A DNA stretch of 6,602 nucleotides from the NCBI GenBank assembly GCA_003663055.1, contig QMZF01000057.1:1-6602 (forward strand), given 5' to 3'. Both the position numbers and the translations under genes were made by a program. Origin of the DNA: Archaeoglobales archaeon (lineage in GTDB: Archaea > Halobacteriota > Archaeoglobi > Archaeoglobales > Archaeoglobaceae). This document shows positions 1 to 5,689 of the stretch, one piece after another. The notes beneath the pieces are model-generated. The model saw only the letters and a program-made list of their open reading frames with translations. It was not told where the DNA came from and did not search any database. Positions within the stretch are counted from its first letter, which is position 1, and every line of letters begins with the position of its first letter.

Positions 1-669
1 CCCCTCATATTTCTCTGCTAGAGCATCTCTCACGAAGTCTTCGAAGTATCTTGGCAGCTTGTCCTTGTATGCCTTTTCAAAGCTTTTGCTGTCGAAACTG
101 AGTTCTGGTATACATATTTTGTGTCGAAGTCCCATTTCAATAAGATTTGCCAAAAAAGACTTGATGTCACTGGAATTTTTTCCAAGAAAGCTCGCAATGT
201 CTTTTGAAACATTACCAACTGCAAGAACCCGCAGTATCCCCTTGTACGTTTCGGTTAGCTCTCCGTCTTCCTCAAGAAATATTTCTCCTACGAGGCCCCT
301 CACACATGCCTGCTCTTGCAGCATCCATGACGTTTCCGTCGTAGAACTGAACGAGCCACGGGTCACGGAGGAAGATGAGTTCCTCACATCGGGAAGACTC
401 TAAGCATGTCCGAAGGTCTGACGAGTCCGAGTCTCACAGGCCTTATGAGACCAAGTAGCGAACTTCTTGCAGAGAATATACTTTTTACTCTCATGCTTGA
501 GCGAGCAGTATGAGCTTAGCTTTTCTCTCCGATGTGAAGCAGAAAGCCTGCAAAATCCTCTGGCAAACCTGGAATTCATCAATCACGATTACGTTATCTC
601 CTTTAAGCAGCTCGTAAATTAGCGTCTTAAAAGTATCATAGTTCAGGTTTTCAAACAGCACACGGGTTC
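1..669 (-). pseudogene. Decayed archaeal AAA ATPase (PF01637-type), truncated and frameshifted; runs off the left edge
   Basis: Reading the minus strand from about 669 downwards gives recognisable pieces of an archaeal-type ATPase in different frames. First comes YDTFKTLIYELLKGDNVIVIDEFQ (Walker B, VIVIDEFQ, ending near 569). A shifted frame gives LPEDFAGFLLHIGEKS (about 515-565), then an in-frame stop. The same frame resumes with MRVKSIFSARSSLLGLIRP and RLGLVRPSDMLR (494-386). Another shift gives EELIFLRDPWLVQFYDG (385 down to about 320). A last shift gives 101 uninterrupted codons from 303 to the edge, beginning VRGLVGEIFLEEDGELTETY (winged-helix-like part) and ending RYFEDFVRDALAEKY (start of a DUF234-like nuclease part). 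The order matches one ancestral protein. The N-terminal P-loop section is missing, because the homology begins where the DUF1152 gene ends. At least three frameshifts and one stop rule out a full product. Such ATPases are abundant, recombining paralogues in Archaeoglobi and Thermococci. Clustered sequencing errors are an unlikely alternative. Confidence 0.85.
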
Positions 670-671
670 GG

Positions 672-1568
672 TTACGCATCCCTGCTTGCCAGCTCAAGCT
701 CGATATCGAGTTCAGTTCTTATTCCAAGTTTATGCAACGCCTCATTTGCCTCCCAAATAGATTTGCATTCCTTAACAGCCTTTGCAATGGGGCTCAGCTC
801 ATACAACACTTCAGTTTTCAAAAAGAACACGAGTGCATTTAAAATTGAGACGTCGATCTCCACTTCGTCCCATATCCTGTACTTTCCAAAGTAGCCAAGG
901 GCTGCGAGCAGTGGTACGCGGGAAGCTTGCGTTTCAATTTCATTAACGAGGGGGTATAGCTTTGAGGCCGTTTCTCGGTCTATAAACATCACCCCTTCAA
1001 TCCCACCCTTCGCAGCCATCTCGCTGAGGTATTTTTCTAACTCTTCTCTGCTAAGCTCCCCATCACTCCCGAACCCCACGACGGCTATAAGAGAACTCTC
1101 CAGCTTGTTCAAAGCAGCAATCATGATAGCATCGCATAGCGGACTGACAAGATTTTTCTCACCACCCTTCGCAAGCGAATCTCCGCCAGCGTCAACACCA
1201 ATTACGATGTCTATGCCTTCCGATTCTGCAAATTCCTTCAAGCTCTTCGCAAGGCTCTCTACTCCCTTTGTTATATCCACACCAACAGCGTTTCCGGCAA
1301 TTTCTGCAACTTCTGCAACTATCGGCTTCAGTTTGTCAATTTTTGCCCCTTTGACCCATGCTAGGCAGTCGTTGATGGGTTTGGCGTTTTCAATTTCTTC
1401 TATGCTTCTCGGCCCGGGCTTTGGATCCCTCCTAAATCGCTCCCAAACAACGCCTCCAACAACGTAATCAACACCATGCTTTTTGAGGAGTTCGCCAACA
1501 GCAAGAGCACTAACAATATCTCCCCCACCACCCATACCTACTAGCATAGCCTTCCTTGCTTTGAACAT
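672..1568 (-). CDS. DUF1152 family protein, function unknown
   Basis: This encodes 298 residues, the usual size for DUF1152, a mostly archaeal family of unknown biochemical role. From the chosen start, MFKARKAMLVGMGGGGDIVSAL opens with a beta strand and glycine-rich loop (GMGGGGD, residues about 12-18) that looks like a nucleotide- or phosphate-binding turn. A second conserved motif, IVIGVDAGGDSLAKGGE, lies near residues 122-138, and a VVGFGSDGELSREEL segment near 165-180. No signal peptide or membrane segment is seen, so it is probably cytosolic. The frame stays open upstream to ATG at 1760, but the extra 64 residues look uncoded and would cover the divergent promoter. ATG 1568 lies about 27 nt from a TATA-like CATATAC, fitting a leaderless mRNA; ATG 1547 is a less likely alternative. 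It is divergent from the ribbon-helix-helix/ftsZ2 operon, and its end abuts the ATPase relic. A role in cell division is possible from position only. Confidence 0.85.
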   Translation of the reverse strand: MFKARKAMLVGMGGGGDIVSALAVGELLKKHGVDYVVGGVVWERFRRDPKPGPRSIEEIENAKPINDCLAWVKGAKIDKLKPIVAEVAEIAGNAVGVDITKGVESLAKSLKEFAESEGIDIVIGVDAGGDSLAKGGEKNLVSPLCDAIMIAALNKLESSLIAVVGFGSDGELSREELEKYLSEMAAKGGIEGVMFIDRETASKLYPLVNEIETQASRVPLLAALGYFGKYRIWDEVEIDVSILNALVFFLKTEVLYELSPIAKAVKECKSIWEANEALHKLGIRTELDIELELASRDA

Positions 1569-1590
1569 GCTCTGGATTTTTGAGTAACAC

Positions 1591-1600
1591 GTATATGAAC
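1591..1600 (-). promoter_or_regulatory. Candidate TATA box for leaderless DUF1152 transcript
   Basis: The minus strand reads GTTCATATAC here. The centre is about 27 nt from the ATG at 1568-1566, the spacing expected when archaeal transcription starts at the initiation codon. No Shine-Dalgarno sequence precedes that ATG, which agrees with a leaderless message. It competes with the TATA-like site at 1632-1640. Confidence 0.4.
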
Positions 1601-1631
1601 CGAACGCAGCCAGTATCAACTTCATCATAAT

Positions 1632-1640
1632 TATAAAAGA
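1632..1640 (-). promoter_or_regulatory. Second candidate TATA box for DUF1152
   Basis: The minus strand reads TCTTTTATAATT around this position. It would place transcription start near 1608 and give a leader of about 40 nt before ATG 1568. The match to a TATA box is better than the site at 1591-1600, but no ribosome binding site follows it. The two cannot be separated without transcript ends. Confidence 0.35.
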
Positions 1641-1650
1641 ACCAAAATGC

Positions 1651-1659
1651 TTAAATATG
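1651..1659 (+). promoter_or_regulatory. TATA box of the ribbon-helix-helix/ftsZ2 operon
   Basis: TTAAATATG lies about 25 nt upstream of position 1680. The same TTAAATAT core is found before the pilin gene (5644-5652) and the membrane protein gene (3539-3550), which supports it as this genome's promoter element. It would produce a leader of about 115 nt before the regulator start at 1798, unusually long compared with the other genes here. Confidence 0.55.
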
Positions 1660-1663
1660 ATTG

Positions 1664-1764
1664 TGTCGGACATAAGGAAGACAAAGTCGGACACATGCCA
1701 TCCATAAGTGTGGCGATGGTAAGGCAGCGGTAGGGCGGATGCATGACAAACGTCTGACAAAGTC
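1664..1764 (+). promoter_or_regulatory. Cluster of nine GAC/GTC half-sites, putative operator
   Basis: The triplets occur as palindromes sharing half-sites: TGTCGGACA at 1664-1672, GACAAAGTCGGACA at 1680-1693, and a run at 1745-1764 built from GACAAACGTC, GTCTGAC and GACAAAGTC. Starts of GAC are at 1669, 1680, 1690, 1745 and 1756, so neighbours are 10 or 11 bp apart within each block. GTC starts are at 1665, 1686, 1752 and 1762. The first two blocks span the expected transcription start (about 1680) and the third lies just before the ribosome binding site. The arrangement suits cooperative binding by a ribbon-helix-helix dimer on one DNA face. Binding by the regulator encoded just downstream is an inference. 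Confidence 0.5.
1696..1726 (+). promoter_or_regulatory. Possible hairpin in the long leader of the regulator-ftsZ2 mRNA
   Basis: TGCC (1696-1699) can pair with GGCA (1723-1726), and CCAT (1702-1705) with ATGG (1716-1719), around a 10-nt loop and a small internal loop. It sits between the two operator blocks, within the predicted 5' leader. The stem is short and could be chance. Confidence 0.25.
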
Positions 1765-1775
1765 TGGTAAGCTAT

Positions 1776-1782
1776 GGAGGTG
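1776..1782 (+). promoter_or_regulatory. Ribosome binding site deciding the regulator start
   Basis: GGAGGTG is a full anti-16S match located 15 nt before ATG 1798. It overlaps the alternative ATG at 1774, which therefore cannot use it and is unlikely to be the start. The spacing is longer than ideal; a G-run at 1787-1792 may also contribute. Confidence 0.5.
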
Positions 1783-1797
1783 CGGCGGGGGGCTGCA

Positions 1798-1971
1798 ATG
1801 AAAAAAATCTCGATAAGACTGACAGAACAACATTATGAGATGCTCGAAGCTTTGGTGGCGGCGGGAGAGTATGCCTCGGTCAGCGAGGCGATTAGAGATG
1901 CTATAAGGCGCCTCCTGGCCGAGAAGATGGAGGTGCTTGAGAGGAGCCAGAGGCTTGGCTCCTTTACGTAG
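1798..1971 (+). CDS. Ribbon-helix-helix DNA-binding protein, CdrS-like
   Basis: This 57-residue protein is a minimal CopG/Arc-type ribbon-helix-helix domain. KKISIRL (residues 2-8) forms the DNA-contacting beta strand, TEQHYEMLEALVAAG is helix A, and SVSEAIRDAIRRLLAEKME is helix B after the YASVSEA turn typical of the family. Such proteins bind DNA as dimers, inserting paired strands into the major groove. The stop codon is 9 nt before the ftsZ2 start, so the two genes are clearly co-transcribed. In haloarchaea the short ribbon-helix-helix protein CdrS is encoded immediately upstream of ftsZ2 and controls division genes; the size, fold and placement here match, but orthology is inferred. Start at ATG 1798 is chosen over ATG 1774 because MEVRRGAA precedes the conserved strand and a ribosome binding site covers the upstream ATG. 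The half-site cluster upstream suggests autoregulation. Confidence 0.88.
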   Translation: MKKISIRLTEQHYEMLEALVAAGEYASVSEAIRDAIRRLLAEKMEVLERSQRLGSFT

Positions 1972-1980
1972 GTGGTTTAG

Positions 1981-3135
1981 ATGAAATTGTTTGTAAGCGA
2001 AGCCTTAAGGCGTTACGAAGAGGAGAGAGCAGAAAAGAAGGACAATTTCGACATAGGAGAGTTCGGTACACCAAATATAGTTGTTGTTGGCTGTGGAGGG
2101 AGCGGAAACAACACAATAAACAGGCTTGAAAACATAGGCGTTGATGGCGTTACGACGATCGCAATCAACACGGACAAGCAGCATCTGATGATGGTAAGAG
2201 CGAAGAAGAAAGTGCTCATAGGTAGAAGTCTGACAAAAGGCCTTGGAGCTGGTGGATATCCAGAGATAGGAAGAAAAGCTGCTGAGCTTGCGAGGGGAAA
2301 GCTCGAAGAACTGCTCAGCGATGCGGACATGGTCTTCATCTGTGCGGGTATGGGCGGTGGAACCGGAACGGGCTCAGCTCCAGTTGTTGCTGAAGTTGCG
2401 AAGAAACAGGGGGCAATAGTCATTGGGATGGTTCAGACTCCATTCAAGGTTGAAAGGGCGAGAATTCTAAAGGCCGAAGAGGGGATTGAAGAACTCAGGA
2501 AGCACGCTGACACCGTCGTTGTTCTCGATAACAACAAGCTCCTGGAATACGTTCCAAACCTACCCATAGAGCAGGCGTTCAGCGTAATGGATCAGCTCGT
2601 TGCCGAAACCATCAAGGGTATCTCCGACACAATCACCAAACCATCCCTGATGAACATAGATTTTGCCGACGTTAGAGCTGTAATGGGGCATGGAGGTGTT
2701 GCAGTGATGCTCGTTGGCGAAGCAAAGGCTCAGAACAAGGCCAAGGAAGTTGTAAGGGACTGCCTCAACCATCCGTTGCTGGACATAGATTACAGAGGTG
2801 CAACGGGAGCCTTGATACACATCTCTGGTGGGCCAGATCTGACAATAAAGGAGGCCGAAGAGATAGTGGAGAACCTCACATTTGAGATTGCCAGCAACGC
2901 CAACGTCATCTGGGGAGCAAGGATCGAGAAGGAAATGGAGGGAGTTGTAAGAGTGATGGCTATAATGACGGGTGTACAATCACCAAACGTTCTCAGCAGC
3001 GAGGAACTCGAAGTTACTGAAGAAAAGAGTGTTGAGAGTAATATCGAGATCTTTGGAAAAAGCAAGAGACAGAGACCGGCAAAGATAAAGCCCTTAAAGC
3101 CTAAAGTTAGCGTCATGGGCATAGACGTCCTCTAA
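1981..3135 (+). CDS. ftsZ2: Cell division tubulin homologue FtsZ, archaeal FtsZ2 type
   Basis: FtsZ is a GTPase that polymerises into the cytokinetic ring. The 384-residue protein is full length. Visible elements are an N-terminal charged helix (residues 1-25), the first nucleotide loop [16 protein letters not shown] (34-49), AINTDKQHL (61-69), the tubulin signature GGGTGTG (125-131), TPFKVERAR (153-161), [15 protein letters not shown] (182-196), and the T7 catalytic loop NIDFAD (225-230), which supplies the NxDxxD acids for GTP hydrolysis across subunits. The KVERAR and [14 protein letters not shown] stretches resemble haloarchaeal FtsZ2 rather than FtsZ1. A variable acidic linker (340-358) leads to a basic segment rich in K, R and P, then a hydrophobic end, VMGIDVL, probably a partner-binding tail. 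GGTGG at 1971-1975 overlaps the regulator's stop and gives 5-nt spacing to the ATG, so translation is probably coupled. In haloarchaea FtsZ2 drives constriction alongside FtsZ1; no second ftsZ is in this window. Confidence 0.97.
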   Translation: MKLFVSEALRRYEEERAEKKDNFDIGEFGTPNIVVVGCGGSGNNTINRLENIGVDGVTTIAINTDKQHLMMVRAKKKVLIGRSLTKGLGAGGYPEIGRKAAELARGKLEELLSDADMVFICAGMGGGTGTGSAPVVAEVAKKQGAIVIGMVQTPFKVERARILKAEEGIEELRKHADTVVVLDNNKLLEYVPNLPIEQAFSVMDQLVAETIKGISDTITKPSLMNIDFADVRAVMGHGGVAVMLVGEAKAQNKAKEVVRDCLNHPLLDIDYRGATGALIHISGGPDLTIKEAEEIVENLTFEIASNANVIWGARIEKEMEGVVRVMAIMTGVQSPNVLSSEELEVTEEKSVESNIEIFGKSKRQRPAKIKPLKPKVSVMGIDVL

Positions 3136-3150
3136 TTTTTAATTTTTTTA
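3136..3150 (+). terminator. Oligo-T tract after ftsZ2, possible weak terminator
   Basis: TTTTTAATTTTTTTA follows the ftsZ2 stop directly. Archaeal RNA polymerase terminates at runs of T without needing a hairpin. The next gene starts only 3 nt later and has no obvious promoter at the right distance, so termination is likely partial. Confidence 0.4.
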
Positions 3151-3152
3151 TT

Positions 3153-3494
3153 ATGATAATTGAAATATCTATAGTTCCGATAGGCGTTGGAGAATCCCTC
3201 AGTGGTTATGTAAGTCAGGCTGTGAAAATAATAGAGGAGAAAGGTCTTGATTACAGATTGAATCCCATGGGCACCGTTATCGAGTTAAAAAGCTTTTCTG
3301 AACTTGGCGAGCTTCTGGACGAGATAATACGGAGGTTGGAAGAGGAAGGCGTGCCACGCGTTTACGTTGTTGTAAAGGCAGACTGGAGGAAAAAGGCAAC
3401 AGGAATGGATTATAAGGTTAAAGTGGTTGAGGAAAAGCTCAGAACTCAATACCCTCATCACCCTTCAGAGGGGTCCATTCATCATCGCCATTAA
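3153..3494 (+). CDS. Thiamine-binding protein family (DUF77 / MTH1187 / YkoF-like)
   Basis: The start IIEISIVPIGVGESLSGYVSQAVKIIEEKGLDYRLNPMGTVIE is the hallmark of the PF01910 family: a first strand, the PIG/PLG turn, a helix, then the NPMGTVIE motif at residues 37-44. VYVVVKADWRKK (70-81) is the later conserved strand. Members are about 100-residue ferredoxin-like subunits that assemble into tetramers, and some bind thiamine or related pyrimidines. Bound ligand and function in archaea are not settled. This protein has 113 residues; the last 17 (RTQYPHHPSEGSIHHRH) are His-rich, do not look like the family, and may be an added tail from a shifted stop. It begins 17 nt after ftsZ2 with no ribosome binding site, so it may be a read-through partner or use an internal promoter. 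No thiamine gene is nearby. Confidence 0.88.
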   Translation: MIIEISIVPIGVGESLSGYVSQAVKIIEEKGLDYRLNPMGTVIELKSFSELGELLDEIIRRLEEEGVPRVYVVVKADWRKKATGMDYKVKVVEEKLRTQYPHHPSEGSIHHRH

Positions 3495-3538
3495 TAGGCC
3501 TACAGCTTGCTATATGTCCTTTTCGATTAGGTTAATGG

Positions 3539-3550
3539 TTAAATATATAT
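3539..3550 (+). promoter_or_regulatory. TATA box of the membrane protein gene
   Basis: TTAAATATATAT is centred about 30 nt before ATG 3575. There is no Shine-Dalgarno sequence in front of that ATG. Transcription would begin within a few bases of the start codon, giving a leaderless or nearly leaderless mRNA. Confidence 0.65.
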
Positions 3551-3574
3551 TCCTGATTTTCTAAACTAAAGAAC

Positions 3575-4315
3575 ATGCGTGCCTGGGATATTGTAATCAC
3601 TGTTACGTCTGCCATACTTCTCGCAGCAAATATCTTGGTAAAGATCCCCATCGAGCCTATCGCGCTGATCATCATCTTTGCTATTCTTTCTACTCTACCT
3701 TACTCTGTTAGGAATTCAAGAATAAGGTTCTTCGGATACTTCTTTTTTTCCGCGTGTATATACCTTAACGTCGGAAAATTACTAACACAGCCAGAAATGC
3801 TCGGAGATTACGTTTTCATACTTGGTTTATGCATAGCAAACGCCACTGGGGCGATAATTTCTACAATAGAGCGGAGCGAGCACGCTTATTCATACGCTAT
3901 AGCTGCAGTAGCAGCCTATCCTACAAGCTTTCTAATGACCTTTACGCAGTCGTATCCCGATGTTTCCACCCTTATAATTCTTGTTCTCATTGCTCTTTCG
4001 GCAATATGGGTCTACTTCTTCCAAGGACTTAAAGCTGCTCAGATGGGTGTCAGGGAAGGAATAATCCAAGCAGTAGAAACGGCAATCTTAACGATACCAA
4101 TATTCCTCCTTCTGATAGTCATACCTTGGCTGATTTACCACGTAATAGAGATTACAGCCTCAGATGCCGGCTTGTACATCTTTAGGTATGCGCTATTGTC
4201 CTTCGTAACCGCTTCTGCTGCCTGTATCTTGAGGGATTTCGTGATATACCTTGGAGGTTACAAGAGGGATTACAGAAATGGAAGAGCGGTGTTCATAAAA
4301 GGCAGGTCTTCGTAA
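3575..4315 (+). CDS. Multi-pass membrane protein, family not recognised
   Basis: The 246-residue product is strongly hydrophobic, with about eight likely membrane segments near residues 5-23, 25-43, 50-67, 78-97, 104-123, 130-149, 165-190 and 200-225. Short charged loops carry SVRNSRIR (44-51), TIERSEHAY (97-105) and LKAAQMGVREG (152-162). The tail GGYKRDYRNGRAVFIKGRSS is basic and, by the positive-inside tendency, probably cytoplasmic. No transporter signature, catalytic motif or cofactor ligand set could be recognised, so no function is given. It has its own promoter and a start that fits a leaderless mRNA. Its 3' end overlaps the 3' end of truD on the other strand by 23 bp, so the two are convergent and not an operon. 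Confidence 0.85.
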   Translation: MRAWDIVITVTSAILLAANILVKIPIEPIALIIIFAILSTLPYSVRNSRIRFFGYFFFSACIYLNVGKLLTQPEMLGDYVFILGLCIANATGAIISTIERSEHAYSYAIAAVAAYPTSFLMTFTQSYPDVSTLIILVLIALSAIWVYFFQGLKAAQMGVREGIIQAVETAILTIPIFLLLIVIPWLIYHVIEITASDAGLYIFRYALLSFVTASAACILRDFVIYLGGYKRDYRNGRAVFIKGRSS

Positions 4316-5555
4316 ACTCCCTCAACAGAACGGTTGCGTAGCAACCCCTTGGCAGGTAAAAGGAGAAAAGCCCATTATCGTAGTTGAAATCTGAGAACGG
4401 CATGTCGGCAACGCGATAGCTACCTTTGGATGAGAATTCCCTATGTTCGTGCTTGAAGTCTTTTAGGCTTATTCCATCATCGCCTATAATTTCCTCAACC
4501 CTCTCCTTCACCCAACCTCTCATATCCAAGTCGTAGCCAGGAAGTGGAAGTGCAAGATAGGCTCTCTTCTCCGAAATCAGAAATCTAACGCGTTTTCTGT
4601 TGGAATTTACGGGGCTGTATTCATCTTTAAGCCCTGGATAGCCCTCACCTACCGAAATAAAACCAACAAAATCTCCCTCAAAAACCTCCTTCAAATTTCC
4701 AAATTCGTTAATTCTTGCAGTCAACAGACAGTTAAAGATGTAAGACTGGTATGCATGGATAAACATAAGTTTTAAATTTTTAGGCAGCGAAAGCAAAGCC
4801 TTCTCTTCGCTCATCCCTTCTCTCAGCTTTTGGAGTAGGATCCTTTCATATCTAAGATACATTGGCAGTTCTCGCAACCCAAGTTTTGCGTCTCTGCTAT
4901 CCCAGAGCTCCTCCCTTATTTTTCTGACGTCTTCTCTTTCCCCTTCGAATGGCTTTGCCACGTACGTCCAGAAAGCTAGCTCATAGTCCCTCCTCAAAAT
5001 GTGCTTTCCCACTTCATGAGTTATGAAGCGAATGCTACCAAAGCGTTGTAGACCAAAGAAGTTTGGTGTACCTTTTGCCTCAAGCTCTTTTAGAGTAGAT
5101 TCAACTATCTGCCCGTCTTTCGCATCGCGAATTCTTATTCTGAACTTGTTGCCCAAAAGATTGCCCAAAGCAATGCTTTTATTCGATTTGCCTATGATCT
5201 CTATTTCTGCATCCTTTATTTGGATGTTCTTCAATTTTTCAATCTTCTCTTCATTTAAATTGCTTATACTAAAGTACTGAACACTTACAGCTTTTTTATC
5301 CTTTGTCCCAGCGTACTCTATTCTTTTTTGACTTATTCCAAGCTTTTTAGCCAGTATTCTTGCAAAGTTAAGCGTATCCCAGTTAACCTTTTTAACTAAG
5401 ATTATAACGTACTTCCCTTCGTTACTTAGCTTCAGCTTTGCCACTTCTTCGACGTAAAAGTCCTCCAGACTCTCCTTGATTTTACCGCCCATACCTGGCG
5501 TTGATGTTATGTAGCAGCCTATGCCGACCTTTTCTTCAACTTTCTCTTTGATCAT
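4293..5555 (-). CDS. truD: tRNA pseudouridine(13) synthase TruD
   Basis: TruD converts uridine to pseudouridine in tRNA, at position 13 in the bacterial enzyme; archaeal and eukaryotic (Pus7) relatives can act on further sites. The 420-residue protein is a normal length for archaea. It opens with TPGMGGKIKESLEDFYVEE (residues 19-37). The catalytic motif YAGTKDKKAVSVQYFSI follows at 81-97, with Asp86 as the expected nucleophile. NFFGLQRFG (165-173) and HAYQSYIFN (267-275) are family motifs, followed by the archaeal/eukaryotic TRUD insertion domain and closing LPRGCYATVLLREF (401-414). All key residues are present. ATG 5555 lies about 26 nt from TTATATT on the same strand, so it is probably translated from a leaderless mRNA. 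The last residues (TKTCLL) overlap the convergent membrane-protein gene. It is the only gene of its unit here. Confidence 0.96.
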   Translation of the reverse strand: MIKEKVEEKVGIGCYITSTPGMGGKIKESLEDFYVEEVAKLKLSNEGKYVIILVKKVNWDTLNFARILAKKLGISQKRIEYAGTKDKKAVSVQYFSISNLNEEKIEKLKNIQIKDAEIEIIGKSNKSIALGNLLGNKFRIRIRDAKDGQIVESTLKELEAKGTPNFFGLQRFGSIRFITHEVGKHILRRDYELAFWTYVAKPFEGEREDVRKIREELWDSRDAKLGLRELPMYLRYERILLQKLREGMSEEKALLSLPKNLKLMFIHAYQSYIFNCLLTARINEFGNLKEVFEGDFVGFISVGEGYPGLKDEYSPVNSNRKRVRFLISEKRAYLALPLPGYDLDMRGWVKERVEEIIGDDGISLKDFKHEHREFSSKGSYRVADMPFSDFNYDNGLFSFYLPRGCYATVLLREFTKTCLL

Positions 5556-5577
5556 TCTCTTTTAGCTTGGCTGGGAG

Positions 5578-5584
5578 AATATAA
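5578..5584 (-). promoter_or_regulatory. TATA box of truD
   Basis: TTATATT on the minus strand is centred about 26 nt before the truD ATG at 5555. Only a weak AAGAGA lies just upstream of the ATG, so a leaderless transcript is likely. Confidence 0.55.
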
Positions 5585-5643
5585 CTTTGTTTCTGTGTTC
5601 GTAAAAATTGACTTCTTCATTCTCATCATTTTAACCAGAAGAC

Positions 5644-5652
5644 TTAAATATG
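5644..5652 (+). promoter_or_regulatory. TATA box of the pilin gene
   Basis: TTAAATATG is identical to the box before the ribbon-helix-helix/ftsZ2 operon. A start about 25 nt downstream would give a leader of roughly 17 nt that just includes the ribosome binding site. Confidence 0.6.
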
Positions 5653-5678
5653 CCAAGTCCTAATTACTATAATGAGAA

Positions 5679-5686
5679 GGAGGTGA
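5679..5686 (+). promoter_or_regulatory. Strong ribosome binding site of the pilin gene
   Basis: GGAGGTGA is a complete match to the 3' end of archaeal 16S rRNA, 3 nt before ATG 5690. It is the strongest such site in the window, as expected for an abundant surface protein, and it fixes the start codon. Confidence 0.8.
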
Positions 5687-5689
5687 ACC

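Noticed and set aside
59..403. Plus-strand frame of 114 codons in the left region
   Set aside because: It is antisense to the ATPase relic, whose minus-strand pieces match one protein family in order; the plus-strand translation resembles nothing.
1105..1467. Plus-strand frame inside the DUF1152 gene
   Set aside because: It is a mirror frame of a well-supported minus-strand gene, with low-complexity Ser/Pro-rich translation.
1569..1760. Extended N-terminus of the DUF1152 protein up to ATG 1760
   Set aside because: The extra 64 residues lack family character, would run across the divergent promoter and operator, and precede the conserved glycine-rich start by too far.
1774..1797. Upstream ATG start of the ribbon-helix-helix gene
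   Set aside because: The ATG overlaps the GGAGGTG ribosome binding site, and the added MEVRRGAA has no place in the minimal fold.
2013..3122. Three long minus-strand frames under ftsZ2
   Set aside because: They are antisense shadows of a clear FtsZ, and their translations are low-complexity or cysteine/histidine-rich without motifs.
5556..5640. Possible C/D box RNA near an ATGATGA on the minus strand upstream of truD
   Set aside because: A box C-like ATGATGA is present, but no box D CTGA follows at a suitable distance, and the segment overlaps the truD promoter.
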